Source: Janibacter limosus NBRC 16128 (GTDB taxonomy: Bacteria; Actinomycetota; Actinomycetes; Actinomycetales; Dermatophilaceae). From it: a stretch of 33,647 nucleotides of DNA. The position numbers and the translations under genes are program-made. Where the stretch lies: positions 1 to 33,647 of the forward strand of contig NZ_BCSS01000039.1 in assembly GCF_001570985.1 (NCBI RefSeq), given 5' to 3'. The stretch's first letter is position 1, and every line of letters starts with the position of its first letter. Positions 15,999 through 24,000 of this stretch are shown here, piece after piece. The notes under the pieces were generated by a model, which saw nothing but the letters and a program-made list of their open reading frames with translations, was not told the origin of the DNA and did not search any database.

Positions 15999-17494
15999 CC
16001 GCCCCGGCGCACCTTCAGCAGCAAGGACTGGACGGACTCACCGAGCGGGCTGCCTCGGCCGTGTATGACCTCACGACCCGCGGGGCCCTGGGCAAGTTCA
16101 CTGAGGCCGCGAGTCGGGTTGGCTTCTGCCAGAGACCCATTCGCTTGGCAGGGCGCGCGATGACTGTCGACACCCGTACCGGAGAAGCGACCTCGCAATA
16201 TTCCTCGGCAGACGCGCCGCTGGGCGTCCTCCTGACCCGCTGCGGCAACCGTCGCGAATCGGTGTGCACCTCGTGCTCACGGGTCTACGCCAGGGACACC
16301 TTCGAGATGATCCGCTGCGGCCTCGAAGGGGGCAAGGGAGTTCCCGAGCGCGTCGCGGAGAACCCTCTCGCCTTCGTCACGGTGACCGCACCTTCCTTCG
16401 GCCCGGTGCACTCCACGCGTGGCGGTCGCACCTGTCATCCGCGCGGCAACACCACGTGCCCTCACGGACGGTCCCTGTCGTGCACGAAGACGCACCTGAA
16501 GGATGACCCGGCGGTGGGCTCACCCATCTGCCCAGACTGCTACGACTACCTCGGGCACGTCGTCTGGCAGTACCACGCTCCTGAGCTGTGGCGGCGAGCA
16601 ATTCAGGATGTCAGCCGCCAACTCGCCGCTCGGCTTGGCGTGCCGGTCTCGAAGGTCTCCAAGGTGGTCTCTCGGCAGTACGGGCGCACCGCGGAGATGC
16701 AGGCCCGTGGTGCCGTGCACTTCCACGCGCTCTTTCGCTTGGATGGTCCGCTGGACGAAGGGATCGGGGCGGCATGTGGCGTCGGTGTGGACGTCATGGT
16801 GGATGCGATCGAGGCGGCCTTCTCGAGAGCCCAGGTGCAGGCACCGCCGACATTCGAGCACGACCAGTCACGTGTCCTGCGGTGGGGCGAGCAGATCGAC
16901 ATTCGCGTTGTGCGAGAAGGGTCCCGAACAGACGACCCTGATGCGCCGATCACGGGCGAGCAGGTCGCAGCCTATCTGGCGAAGTACTCCACCAAGGACA
17001 CCTCCTTGGCGGTGCCTGACGGTGCGCACGTTCACCGGATCAAGCAGACCTGCGCAGAGGTCCACGAAGCGGCCATCCGTCGCGCCGAGAGTCGCCGAGC
17101 CGGTGAGGAGGTGGCAGTGCCGGTCGATTCCGAGGGCCGCGATCACTACGTGCTGATCGGCAAGTGGGCGAAGGAGCTCGGCTATCGGGGCCACTACTCG
17201 TCCAAGTCGCGGTGCTACAGCGTCACCTATCGGACCTTGCGTCGCCGGCGCGCACGCTTCCAACAAGTCATGCAGGAAGAGACTGAGAGGGCCCAGCGCG
17301 CAGGGAAGCCCGTCGACCTCGCGGCCGTGGAGGAAGCCCTACTGAGCCAAGAGGACGAGTCTGAAACCTCGGTGGTGATCGGTGTCTGGGAGTTCGTGGG
17401 CGTCGGCTGGACCAACCAAGGAGAGGTAGAGATCGCGACAGCAGCAGCGGCCAGGGCGCGCGAGTACGCCCAACTTCGGGCTGGCAAGCAGTGA
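15995..17494 (+). CDS. RepSA-like HUH replication initiator, possible relaxase
   Basis: A 499-residue protein of the actinobacterial RepSA type, which starts rolling-circle replication of the excised circle. The HUH metal motif reads VHFHALF with His242 and His244. The catalytic-tyrosine motif reads YLAKYSTK with Tyr327, Lys330 and Tyr331. Cysteine pairs (CTSCSR, CPDCYD) suggest zinc-binding modules in the N-terminal half. GTG 15995 overlaps the previous stop (GTGA); the frame is open further upstream, through the small membrane peptide gene. No other candidate relaxase is visible, so this enzyme may also nick the transfer origin, as the Rep-like NicK of ICEBs1 does. That second role is inference. 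Confidence 0.85.
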   Translation: MTAPAHLQQQGLDGLTERAASAVYDLTTRGALGKFTEAASRVGFCQRPIRLAGRAMTVDTRTGEATSQYSSADAPLGVLLTRCGNRRESVCTSCSRVYARDTFEMIRCGLEGGKGVPERVAENPLAFVTVTAPSFGPVHSTRGGRTCHPRGNTTCPHGRSLSCTKTHLKDDPAVGSPICPDCYDYLGHVVWQYHAPELWRRAIQDVSRQLAARLGVPVSKVSKVVSRQYGRTAEMQARGAVHFHALFRLDGPLDEGIGAACGVGVDVMVDAIEAAFSRAQVQAPPTFEHDQSRVLRWGEQIDIRVVREGSRTDDPDAPITGEQVAAYLAKYSTKDTSLAVPDGAHVHRIKQTCAEVHEAAIRRAESRRAGEEVAVPVDSEGRDHYVLIGKWAKELGYRGHYSSKSRCYSVTYRTLRRRRARFQQVMQEETERAQRAGKPVDLAAVEEALLSQEDESETSVVIGVWEFVGVGWTNQGEVEIATAAAARAREYAQLRAGKQ

Positions 17495-17534
17495 CCACGC
17501 AGGAGCAACGACAACGCAGGGATGAGTGAGGAAC

Positions 17535-17741
17535 ATGGATGACCAGACCACCGTGACGTTTCCGCAGTTCATGACGGTTCAGGAGGTGGCGAAGCTGCTG
17601 CAGGTGCCCGTGTCGACGGTCTATCACTGGGCCGCATATGGCGAGGGGCCTCCGTCATTCAAGGTGGGCAAGCATCGCCGCTTCAAGGCTGCTGCTGTCG
17701 CCGCGTGGCTGGAGGCGGCCGAGGCTCGAGGTGTGGCGTGA
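17535..17741 (+). CDS. xis: Excisionase, MerR-like HTH
   Basis: A 68-residue DNA-binding protein with a winged-helix HTH of the excisionase/BldC kind: MTVQEVAKLLQVPVSTVYHW, then GPPSFKVGKHRRF and a short final helix. It directly precedes int, whose GTG overlaps its stop (GTGA), the usual xis-int order. It should direct Int towards excision, probably by bending DNA near the att arm sites. ATG 17535 follows a purine-rich stretch 41 bases after the rep stop. Confidence 0.88.
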   Translation: MDDQTTVTFPQFMTVQEVAKLLQVPVSTVYHWAAYGEGPPSFKVGKHRRFKAAAVAAWLEAAEARGVA

Positions 17742-18814
17742 TCGAGCGTCGGGAGCGAAAGGACGGCGCGATCACCTATCGCGTGCGATATCGCACCCCA
17801 GATGGTGGCTTCCGTTCCCGCTCCTTTCGGAGAAGGGGAGACGCCGTTGTCTACGAACGTGAGATGGAGGCGCAGAAGCGGCGCGGCGACTGGGTCGACC
17901 CTCAACGTGGCCGGGTCACTTTGGCGATGGTGTGGGAGGAGTACGAACGCTCGGGTATGACTCATCTGCGTGTCACGACACAGAACGGCTACCGATACGC
18001 CTGGAAGCACATTGAGCCGACGCTCGGTCGCTGGCCCGTGGCCAAGATCGAGCACGCTGACGTAGCGGAGTGGGTGGCGAACCTGTCCAAAACAGCAGGG
18101 ACTGACACGGTTCGGCGGGCTCATGGCGTGTTGTGCAGACTGCTGGACCATGCCTGCCGGACTCGACGCGTGCCAGTCAACGTCGCTAGAGGAGTGCGGC
18201 TTCCAAAGCGCGCACCAGCTCGCGAGCGGATCCTCACGATGGCGCAGGTCCACGCACTGGCGGACGGCATGTCATCCGAGGGCGATGTCGTGCTGGCCCT
18301 GGCGTACCTGGGCCTTCGGTGGTCGGAGCTGGCTGCCCTTCGATGCGAAGACGTCAATCTCGACCGGCGGCGCGTCCACGTCGTGCAAAGGGCCACCGAA
18401 GTCGAGGGACGAATCGATGTCGACCAGCCGAAGAGTCGCGCTGGGCATCGGTATGTGCCGATCCCCGGGCGCATCGCGACCCTGCTGGAGTCGAGGATGG
18501 CGGGCAAGCCGGCTGACGCTCTTGTCTTCGCCTCACCTCAGGGTGACTTTCTCCGGTCACGGAACTGGCGGCGGCGCTCCGGTTTCGACTCGACCGCAGA
18601 AGCCCTGGGCATCGTTGTGACCCCGCACGACCTGCGCCGCACCTTCGGAAGTCTCGCGCGGATGGCGGGGGCTGACCTGCGCTTCATTCAGAAGGCGATG
18701 GGTCATGAGTCGATCACAACTACGGCTCGAATTTACGCCCACCTCTACGATGACGAACTTGATACCGTCGCTGCCGCTTTAGACGGGCTCCACGTCGATT
18801 CGGAGGGTTACTGA
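17738..18814 (+). CDS. int: Tyrosine recombinase (integrase)
   Basis: A 358-residue integrase that recombines attP with the tRNA-Arg gene. The catalytic set is complete: Arg194 (LGLRWSEL), Lys232 (QPKSRAGHR), His297 and Arg300 (PHDLRRTFG), His323 (MGHESITTT) and Tyr333. The N-terminal 60 residues form an arm-binding-like basic domain, followed by a SAM-like core-binding domain. The start is GTG 17738 overlapping the xis stop; the upstream in-frame extension reads through xis. Together with attL and attR it defines the element. Only one small gene separates it from attR. Confidence 0.95.
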   Translation: MIERRERKDGAITYRVRYRTPDGGFRSRSFRRRGDAVVYEREMEAQKRRGDWVDPQRGRVTLAMVWEEYERSGMTHLRVTTQNGYRYAWKHIEPTLGRWPVAKIEHADVAEWVANLSKTAGTDTVRRAHGVLCRLLDHACRTRRVPVNVARGVRLPKRAPARERILTMAQVHALADGMSSEGDVVLALAYLGLRWSELAALRCEDVNLDRRRVHVVQRATEVEGRIDVDQPKSRAGHRYVPIPGRIATLLESRMAGKPADALVFASPQGDFLRSRNWRRRSGFDSTAEALGIVVTPHDLRRTFGSLARMAGADLRFIQKAMGHESITTTARIYAHLYDDELDTVAAALDGLHVDSEGY

Positions 18815-18815
18815 G

Positions 18816-19592
18816 GTGACTAGCTTGACTGGGCTGTTCCCGCTTGTGCGCTGGATATCGCGACGCCTGTCGGACGCTAAGCATCGACAACGTGGAACTG
18901 AAGTTGTGATCGAGGCCAGGTCTGTAGCAGAGCCAGATACGTGGACTGTCGGGTTCACGTACCCACTTGCTGATGAGGTCCTGCGCGACATTCAAGCCTT
19001 GGGGCCCCTCCGCGAATTGGGAGGACTTTCGAGACTTAGGTCGCGGCTGCTGGAGCACGGAGGGGTGGACGTTGGGGAGCGAGAAGACCGGCTCCGCGTC
19101 AGATCGAACGTCGGAAGAGTTGTGATTGAAGCAATCGAAGCCGAGGTGCTCGATCGCAGACCGTTTCCTGCGGGCGCCACAGTGCACGCCCCGCAAGGTG
19201 GCGCGAACGATGAGGTGCTTGTCGGCTTCGACCTATCGGAGAGGTCACCTCGGTGCCAGAAGGTGAGGCGGTTCGGCGGACTTACCTGGACGGGTGAGGA
19301 GGGATTCGTCGGTACGTGGGAGATCGGCCCAGGGACGGATGCAGCCATGCCCTTGAACGTCGTCTCTCGGGCAGCTCCCGATGAGGCAGTGGCTTGGGGT
19401 TTGGTCGTTCGCTACCGGATTGGGGGCCGTGGAGGGGAGGCCCGGTACCCACGAACCGGCTCACCCATCGTCACGCACGGGGAGGCGGTCAGCGAGCGTG
19501 CTCTTCAGCGTTGGGTGGGAGGCATTGGGTCCATGGGTGCCGCCATCACACGCGTCAATGCCGATGGCACGCATCTAGACGGTGGGTATTGA
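18816..19592 (+). CDS. Hypothetical protein at the right end of the ICE
   Basis: A 258-residue protein I do not recognise. GTG 18816 starts one base after the int stop codon, with CGGAGGG (18801-18807) at a good distance, so it is probably cotranscribed with int. The sequence is mainly polar and beta-rich, with Gly-rich stretches near the end (YRIGGRGGEARYP). There is no convincing membrane helix. Its G+C is somewhat lower than that of int. Terminal genes between int and the att site are often recently gained cargo. Confidence 0.6.
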   Translation: MTSLTGLFPLVRWISRRLSDAKHRQRGTEVVIEARSVAEPDTWTVGFTYPLADEVLRDIQALGPLRELGGLSRLRSRLLEHGGVDVGEREDRLRVRSNVGRVVIEAIEAEVLDRRPFPAGATVHAPQGGANDEVLVGFDLSERSPRCQKVRRFGGLTWTGEEGFVGTWEIGPGTDAAMPLNVVSRAAPDEAVAWGLVVRYRIGGRGGEARYPRTGSPIVTHGEAVSERALQRWVGGIGSMGAAITRVNADGTHLDGGY

Positions 19593-19596
19593 GACA

Positions 19597-19620
19597 TGTG
19601 CCCATTCGGTGCCCATTTGC
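19597..19620. repeat. Candidate integrase/excisionase arm sites, right end
   Basis: Two tandem 11-bp units, GTGCCCATTCG and GTGCCCATTTG, lie 46-69 bp inside attR. The first 19 bp match 199-217 at the left end with one change, in the same orientation. Confidence 0.55.
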
Positions 19621-19665
19621 TGCTCACCGTGGCCTTGCTCGTCACAAGAACCCTGATTTTCCGGT

Positions 19666-19710
19666 GTGCCCCCGGCTGGATTCGAACCAGCGACACCTTC
19701 TTTAGGAGAG
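19666..19710. repeat. attR, 45-bp direct repeat within tRNA-Arg
   Basis: This copy matches attL except at one base. It supplies tRNA positions 29-72 plus one base beyond the 3' end. The crossover therefore lies between the anticodon stem and the 3' end, the usual target of tyrosine integrases, and insertion leaves the tRNA intact. Confidence 0.9.
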
Positions 19711-19738
19711 AAGTGCTCTTCCCCTGAGCTACGAGGGC
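19667..19738 (-). tRNA. tRNA-Arg (anticodon CCT)
   Basis: A complete 72-nt cloverleaf on the minus strand: acceptor GCCCTCG/CGGGGGC, D-stem GCTC/GAGC, anticodon stem CTTCT/AGAAG with loop CTCCTAA, T-stem GCTGG/CCAGC with loop TTCGAAT, and discriminator A. CCA is not encoded. It reads AGG, a rare codon in high-GC genomes. Its 3' part is supplied by the integrated element. Confidence 0.96.
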
Positions 19739-19815
19739 CTGACGCCGTGCACCCCGGCGCTGCGCACCAGAGGCGCGATGCGCCAGAAGACAGAGTACGC
19801 GTCATACTCCCTTCG

Positions 19816-21045
19816 GTGAGCACCCACGCCCTGCAGCGGCGCACCATCGCGACACTCGCCGGGTCCCAGGTCCTCGGGGGTGTCGGCGTGAGCGCCGGAG
19901 CCGCTGTGGGCGCGCTGCTGGCGGCGGACGTCGCGGGCAGCGAGGCATGGGCGGGACTCGGTGGCACGGCCCAGACGCTCGGCGGGGCTCTGGCGGCGAT
20001 CGTCCTCGCCCGCATCATGGCGGCGAAGGGGAGGCGCCCCGGCCTCGTCGCCGGGTACGTGATGGCCATCGCCGGTGGCCTGCTCATCGTTGGGGCCGCG
20101 GTGATCGGTTCCTTCGCGCTGCTGCTCCTGGGCTTCCTCCTCTTCGGCGGCGCAACCGCGGCCAACTCGCAGGCGCGCTTCGCGGCGACGGACCTCGCGG
20201 ATGACGTGCACAAGGGGCGTCATCTGTCGATCGTCGTCTGGGCCACCACCATCGGTGCGGTGGCCGGGCCCAACCTGACCGGCCCGGGGCGCTGGGTGGC
20301 CCAGCAGCTGCACCTCCCAGTGCTCGTCGGCCCCTATGTCCTCTCCCTCGTGGGCATCCTCCTGGCCGGGGTGGTCCTCACGCTCGCGTTGCGTCCGGAC
20401 CCGCTGCTCACCGCGCGCGCCCTGCAGGTCGACCACATCGAGCCGGGGGAGGAGCGCGAGCCGGCCACGACGGGCTGGGCCGCCATCCGCACCCGGCCGG
20501 ACGCCCTCACCGGTGTCCTTGCCATGGCGCTGGGCCACACCGTCATGGTGTCCGTGATGATCATGACCCCGATCCACATGCGGCACGGGCACGCCACCCT
20601 CGAGGTCATCGGGCTGGTCATCTCCCTCCACGTCGTGGGGATGTACGCCTTTTCGCCCGTCACCGGGTGGGCCGTTGACCGGTGGGGCGCCCGGGCGGTC
20701 ATCGGGGTCGGTTCCGCCATCTTGCTGACCGCCAGCCTCTTGGCCGCCTCCACGCGTGAAGGTCACTCGCCCGCCCTCACCGCCGCGCTGTTCCTGCTCG
20801 GCCTGGGCTGGTCCTGCACCCTCATCGCCGGCTCCACGCTGCTGACGGCGGCGATCCCCCTGCGTCAGCGCCCCGCAGCCCAGGGTCTCTCCGATGTGGC
20901 CATGGGACTGGCCGGGGGAGGGGGCGGAGCCCTCGCCGGGCTCGTCGTGGGGTGGTGGGGATATCAGGCCCTGGGGCTGCTCACGGGCGGCGTGGCCCTG
21001 CTCGTCGGGCTGCTGGTCCCGCTCGGGAGGCGTCGCGGTTGTTAG
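19816..21045 (+). CDS. MFS transporter, drug-efflux-like
   Basis: A 409-residue membrane protein with about twelve hydrophobic segments in two halves, joined by a polar loop (residues ~200-225, with ARALQVDHIEPGEERE). The overall pattern fits major facilitator transporters of the drug/proton antiport type. Substrate cannot be told. GTG 19816 is preferred: the upstream frame reads through the tRNA gene and is artefactual. CATACT lies 7 bp before the GTG, which suggests a leaderless start. This is the first chromosomal gene beyond the ICE. Confidence 0.85.
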   Translation: MSTHALQRRTIATLAGSQVLGGVGVSAGAAVGALLAADVAGSEAWAGLGGTAQTLGGALAAIVLARIMAAKGRRPGLVAGYVMAIAGGLLIVGAAVIGSFALLLLGFLLFGGATAANSQARFAATDLADDVHKGRHLSIVVWATTIGAVAGPNLTGPGRWVAQQLHLPVLVGPYVLSLVGILLAGVVLTLALRPDPLLTARALQVDHIEPGEEREPATTGWAAIRTRPDALTGVLAMALGHTVMVSVMIMTPIHMRHGHATLEVIGLVISLHVVGMYAFSPVTGWAVDRWGARAVIGVGSAILLTASLLAASTREGHSPALTAALFLLGLGWSCTLIAGSTLLTAAIPLRQRPAAQGLSDVAMGLAGGGGGALAGLVVGWWGYQALGLLTGGVALLVGLLVPLGRRRGC

Positions 21046-21055
21046 CGTTGCCCAG
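21043..21055 (+). promoter_or_regulatory. -10 element of a likely leaderless transcript (helicase-like gene)
   Basis: TAGCGT (21043-21048) lies 6 bp before GTG 21055 and no Shine-Dalgarno is present. The same TANNNT-6/7-start arrangement recurs at several other genes in the window. Confidence 0.5.
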
Positions 21056-24000
21056 TGACCACGACGCCGACGACCCCTGCCCCGGTGCCGGCTGACGTCT
21101 CCCCGCTGCGCCGCGAGCTGATGGAGCTCGGCGGTCCCAACACGCTGCTGTGGCCCGCGCGGGACCCGCATGTCGTCGACCTCACGACCGCCCACCCCGG
21201 TGGTGTGGCGATGCTGCTCTCCGGCCGGGACGCTCGCCTGTCCGACCTCGTCCGCGAGCCCGCGGCGCTGCTGCGGGCCCAGCGCCGCGCCGCGGAGCTC
21301 ACCGAGCACGTCGAGCGGATCGCGGAGGAGCATGGTGTGCGCACCTGCTTCCTGGCCATGGGAGCCGCGTCGTGGCAGGTGCCCGGTGAGGACGAGCGCC
21401 CACTCGCGCCGGTCGTGCTGCGCCGGGTGTCCCTGCGCCGACTACGTCCGGGCCCGGACTTCGCTCTCGACCTCGCGCCGCGCGTCGAGATCAACCCCGC
21501 GCTGCTGACCTACCTGCGTCGTGCCCTGCGCCGGGACATCGACGGCACCGCGCTCGCCGACCTGGGCCGGGGCGAAGGCCGCGGCTTCAACCCCACGCCG
21601 GTCCTCGACGAGCTGCGTCGCCTGTGCGCCGACCTGCCCGAGCTCAACATCACCTCGCGGATCGTGATCGCTGCTTTCCCGTACGGCAAGGCCGAGGCGC
21701 TCGCCGACCTCGCCGGGCTCGGCAGCCGTCTCGGACGAGGCCCGGCGGCGGCACTGCTGGCGGGTGAGCCGATCTCCGCTGCGGAGCGCCAGCCCGAGAG
21801 CGTCGCCGACACCGCAGTCCTGGACATCACCGCCGACCAGCAGGACGCGCTCGACCGGATCGCGGCCGGGGAGGACCTCTATGTCGACGCCCCGCCGGGC
21901 ACCGGCATCGCCCGTCTCGTCGCCTCCGTCATCGCCCAGGCCGCCGGCGAGCGCCGCAGCGTGCTCCTGCTGACCGAAAAGGCAGCCGCCATCGAGGCCG
22001 TCAGTGACGAGCTGGAGGTGGCTGGCCTCGAGGACCTGCTCATCCACGTCGTCGACCCTGCCGGCCCCGTCGACCCGGGACTCGTCGTCGACCGTTGGCC
22101 TCGGCGGTTGCCCGAGTCCGAGCGGTCCTTCGAGCACCCCGGCCGTCGAGCGGCCGCCGCCGCGCGCCTCCTCGACGGCCACACCCACGCGATGCACGAG
22201 CCGCGCGAGCCCTGGGGGGTCTCCATCGCGCAGGCCCATGACGCCATCGTCGGACTGAGCACCCGCCGACCGGCACCTCGCTCTCGGGTCCGCTTCGAGG
22301 GGCGGGTCCTCGCCCACCTCGATGTCGAAGGGAGGGACGCTCTCGTCGAGCAGATGGTCGGCTTGGCCACCCGCAAGGCGTGGCGGCCCGGTCGCAGCGA
22401 CCAGCCCTGGGCTGGTGCACGCCTGCACAGCACGGCCGATGTCGACGAGGTCCTCGGCGCTGTCGACCGGTTGCGCGGCAAGGACGGCTCCCTGGAGATG
22501 CTGCGCAGGACCGTGCGTGAGGTCTTCGCCGACATCGCTGAGCCGCGCGCCGCGACGCCCGCGGAGCACGGGCGGTTCCTCGCCGGCATCGAGGAGATCC
22601 GGGACACGCTGGACGTCTTCCGTCCGGAGGTCTTCGACACCCCGCTCGAGCACCTGCTCGCCGCGACCGGGCCCAAGGGGACCGCGCTCGACGGTGAGCC
22701 CCTCGGCGTCGTCGAAAAGCGCCGGCTGCGGGCCCAGGCCCGGCGTCTCCTGCGCCCCGGTCGACCGCCGGAGGACCTGCACGCTGCCCTCCAGCTCGCC
22801 TCGCGACAGCGCCGCAGCTGGTCCCGGCTCACCGGCGGTGGTGGCCGGCCCCGGATCCCCACGGACATGGACCGCGCGCACAGTGCCTACGAGCGGGTCT
22901 ACGCCGACCTGACCCACGTCGGCGCGGTCGTCGCCGAGCCGTCGGGCATGAGTCTCCTCGACACCCCGTGGGAAGAGCTCAACGCCAGGCTGGACGCCCT
23001 TGGGAAGGACGTCACGGGGGCCCGGGTCGTGCCGGAGGTCATCGACGACCTCGAGGACCTGCGCTCACGAGGTGTCGGCGATCTCGTCGACGACCTGTCC
23101 GCCCGACGGGTGCCGCCTGAGGCCGTGGCCGACGAGGTGCTCTTCGTCTGGTGGACCTCGGTGCTCGCCGAGGCCGGGCGGGACGAGCGGTTCGCCCGGG
23201 TCACGGGGGAGCAGCTCGACGAGGCGCTGCGCACCTTCGTCGAGGCCGACCGGGCGAGCTTGGGCGCCAACGCCGCTCGCATCGCTGCCCGCCAGCGCGA
23301 GCGGTTCCACGTCGACGGTCGTCGTCACCGGTCGTCGGCTCGCGAGGTCGCCGCGGCCCACGAGGGACTGGTGCCTCGCCCGCCGTGGCACGAGGCCTTC
23401 GGCCGCTGGGGTGGCCTGCTGAGGGCGGCCTCGCCGGCCTGGGCGATGGCTCCCTTCGTCGTCGGTCAGGTGCTGCCCTCCGATGAGAGCTTTGACCTGG
23501 TGATCGTCGATGACGCCTCGCGCACGACCCTGGCCCGCACTGTCGCGGGGATCGCACGCGGCGAGCAGCTGCTGGTCATCGGCGACCGGGGCCAGCTGCC
23601 CCCGGACACGTGGACGGCAGACGCCGGTGTCGCTGCGCCGCCGCGCCCCCGGACCTCGCTCGCCGACCTGGCGGCGCGGGTCCTGCCCGTGGCCGAGCTG
23701 CGCGACAGCGCCTACCCGCGGCCGCGGGTCGACAACCTGCTCGGGGACGAGACGACCGCGGCAGAGGTCGTGCACCCGCCGGCGCCCGTGCCCCGCGACG
23801 CAGTCCACCTCGTGCGCGTCGACGGACGGGGCGTGCTCGACGAGCGCACCGGACTCGTCGAGAGCACCGTTGCCGAAGTCCAAGAAGTGCTCGAGCGCGT
23901 CCGTGAGCACCTGCGTCGCTACCCGCGACGGTCGCTGGGCATCGTGACCTTCGGTCAGGCGCACGCCGACCGGGTCGCTGATGCCGTCGCTGCGCTGGCG

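Larger units (their letters stand above)
61..19710. mobile_element. Integrated conjugative element in tRNA-Arg(CCT), AICE-type backbone with a T4SS
   Basis: The element is bounded by a 45-bp direct repeat (61-105 and 19666-19710) that is part of a tRNA-Arg gene. It carries a tyrosine integrase and excisionase at the right end, a RepSA-like HUH initiator, a Pra-like activator, an FtsK-type translocase, and a secretion operon with a VirB4 ATPase and a peptidoglycan hydrolase. This is the gene set of a self-transmissible element. Replication, integration and control genes match the pSAM2-like AICE plan, while the secretion genes match the ICEBs1/Tcp plan. No resistance or metabolic cargo is recognised. 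No MOB-family relaxase separate from the Rep protein is seen. Confidence 0.93.

Noticed and set aside
19666-19815. N-terminal extension of the MFS transporter through the tRNA
   Set aside because: It translates the tRNA-Arg gene and its flank; the transporter starts at GTG 19816.
19729-21333. 534-codon minus-strand frame opposite the MFS gene
   Set aside because: It is a low-complexity Arg/Gly/Asp/Glu shadow typical of GC-rich antisense frames, while the plus strand encodes a clear transporter.
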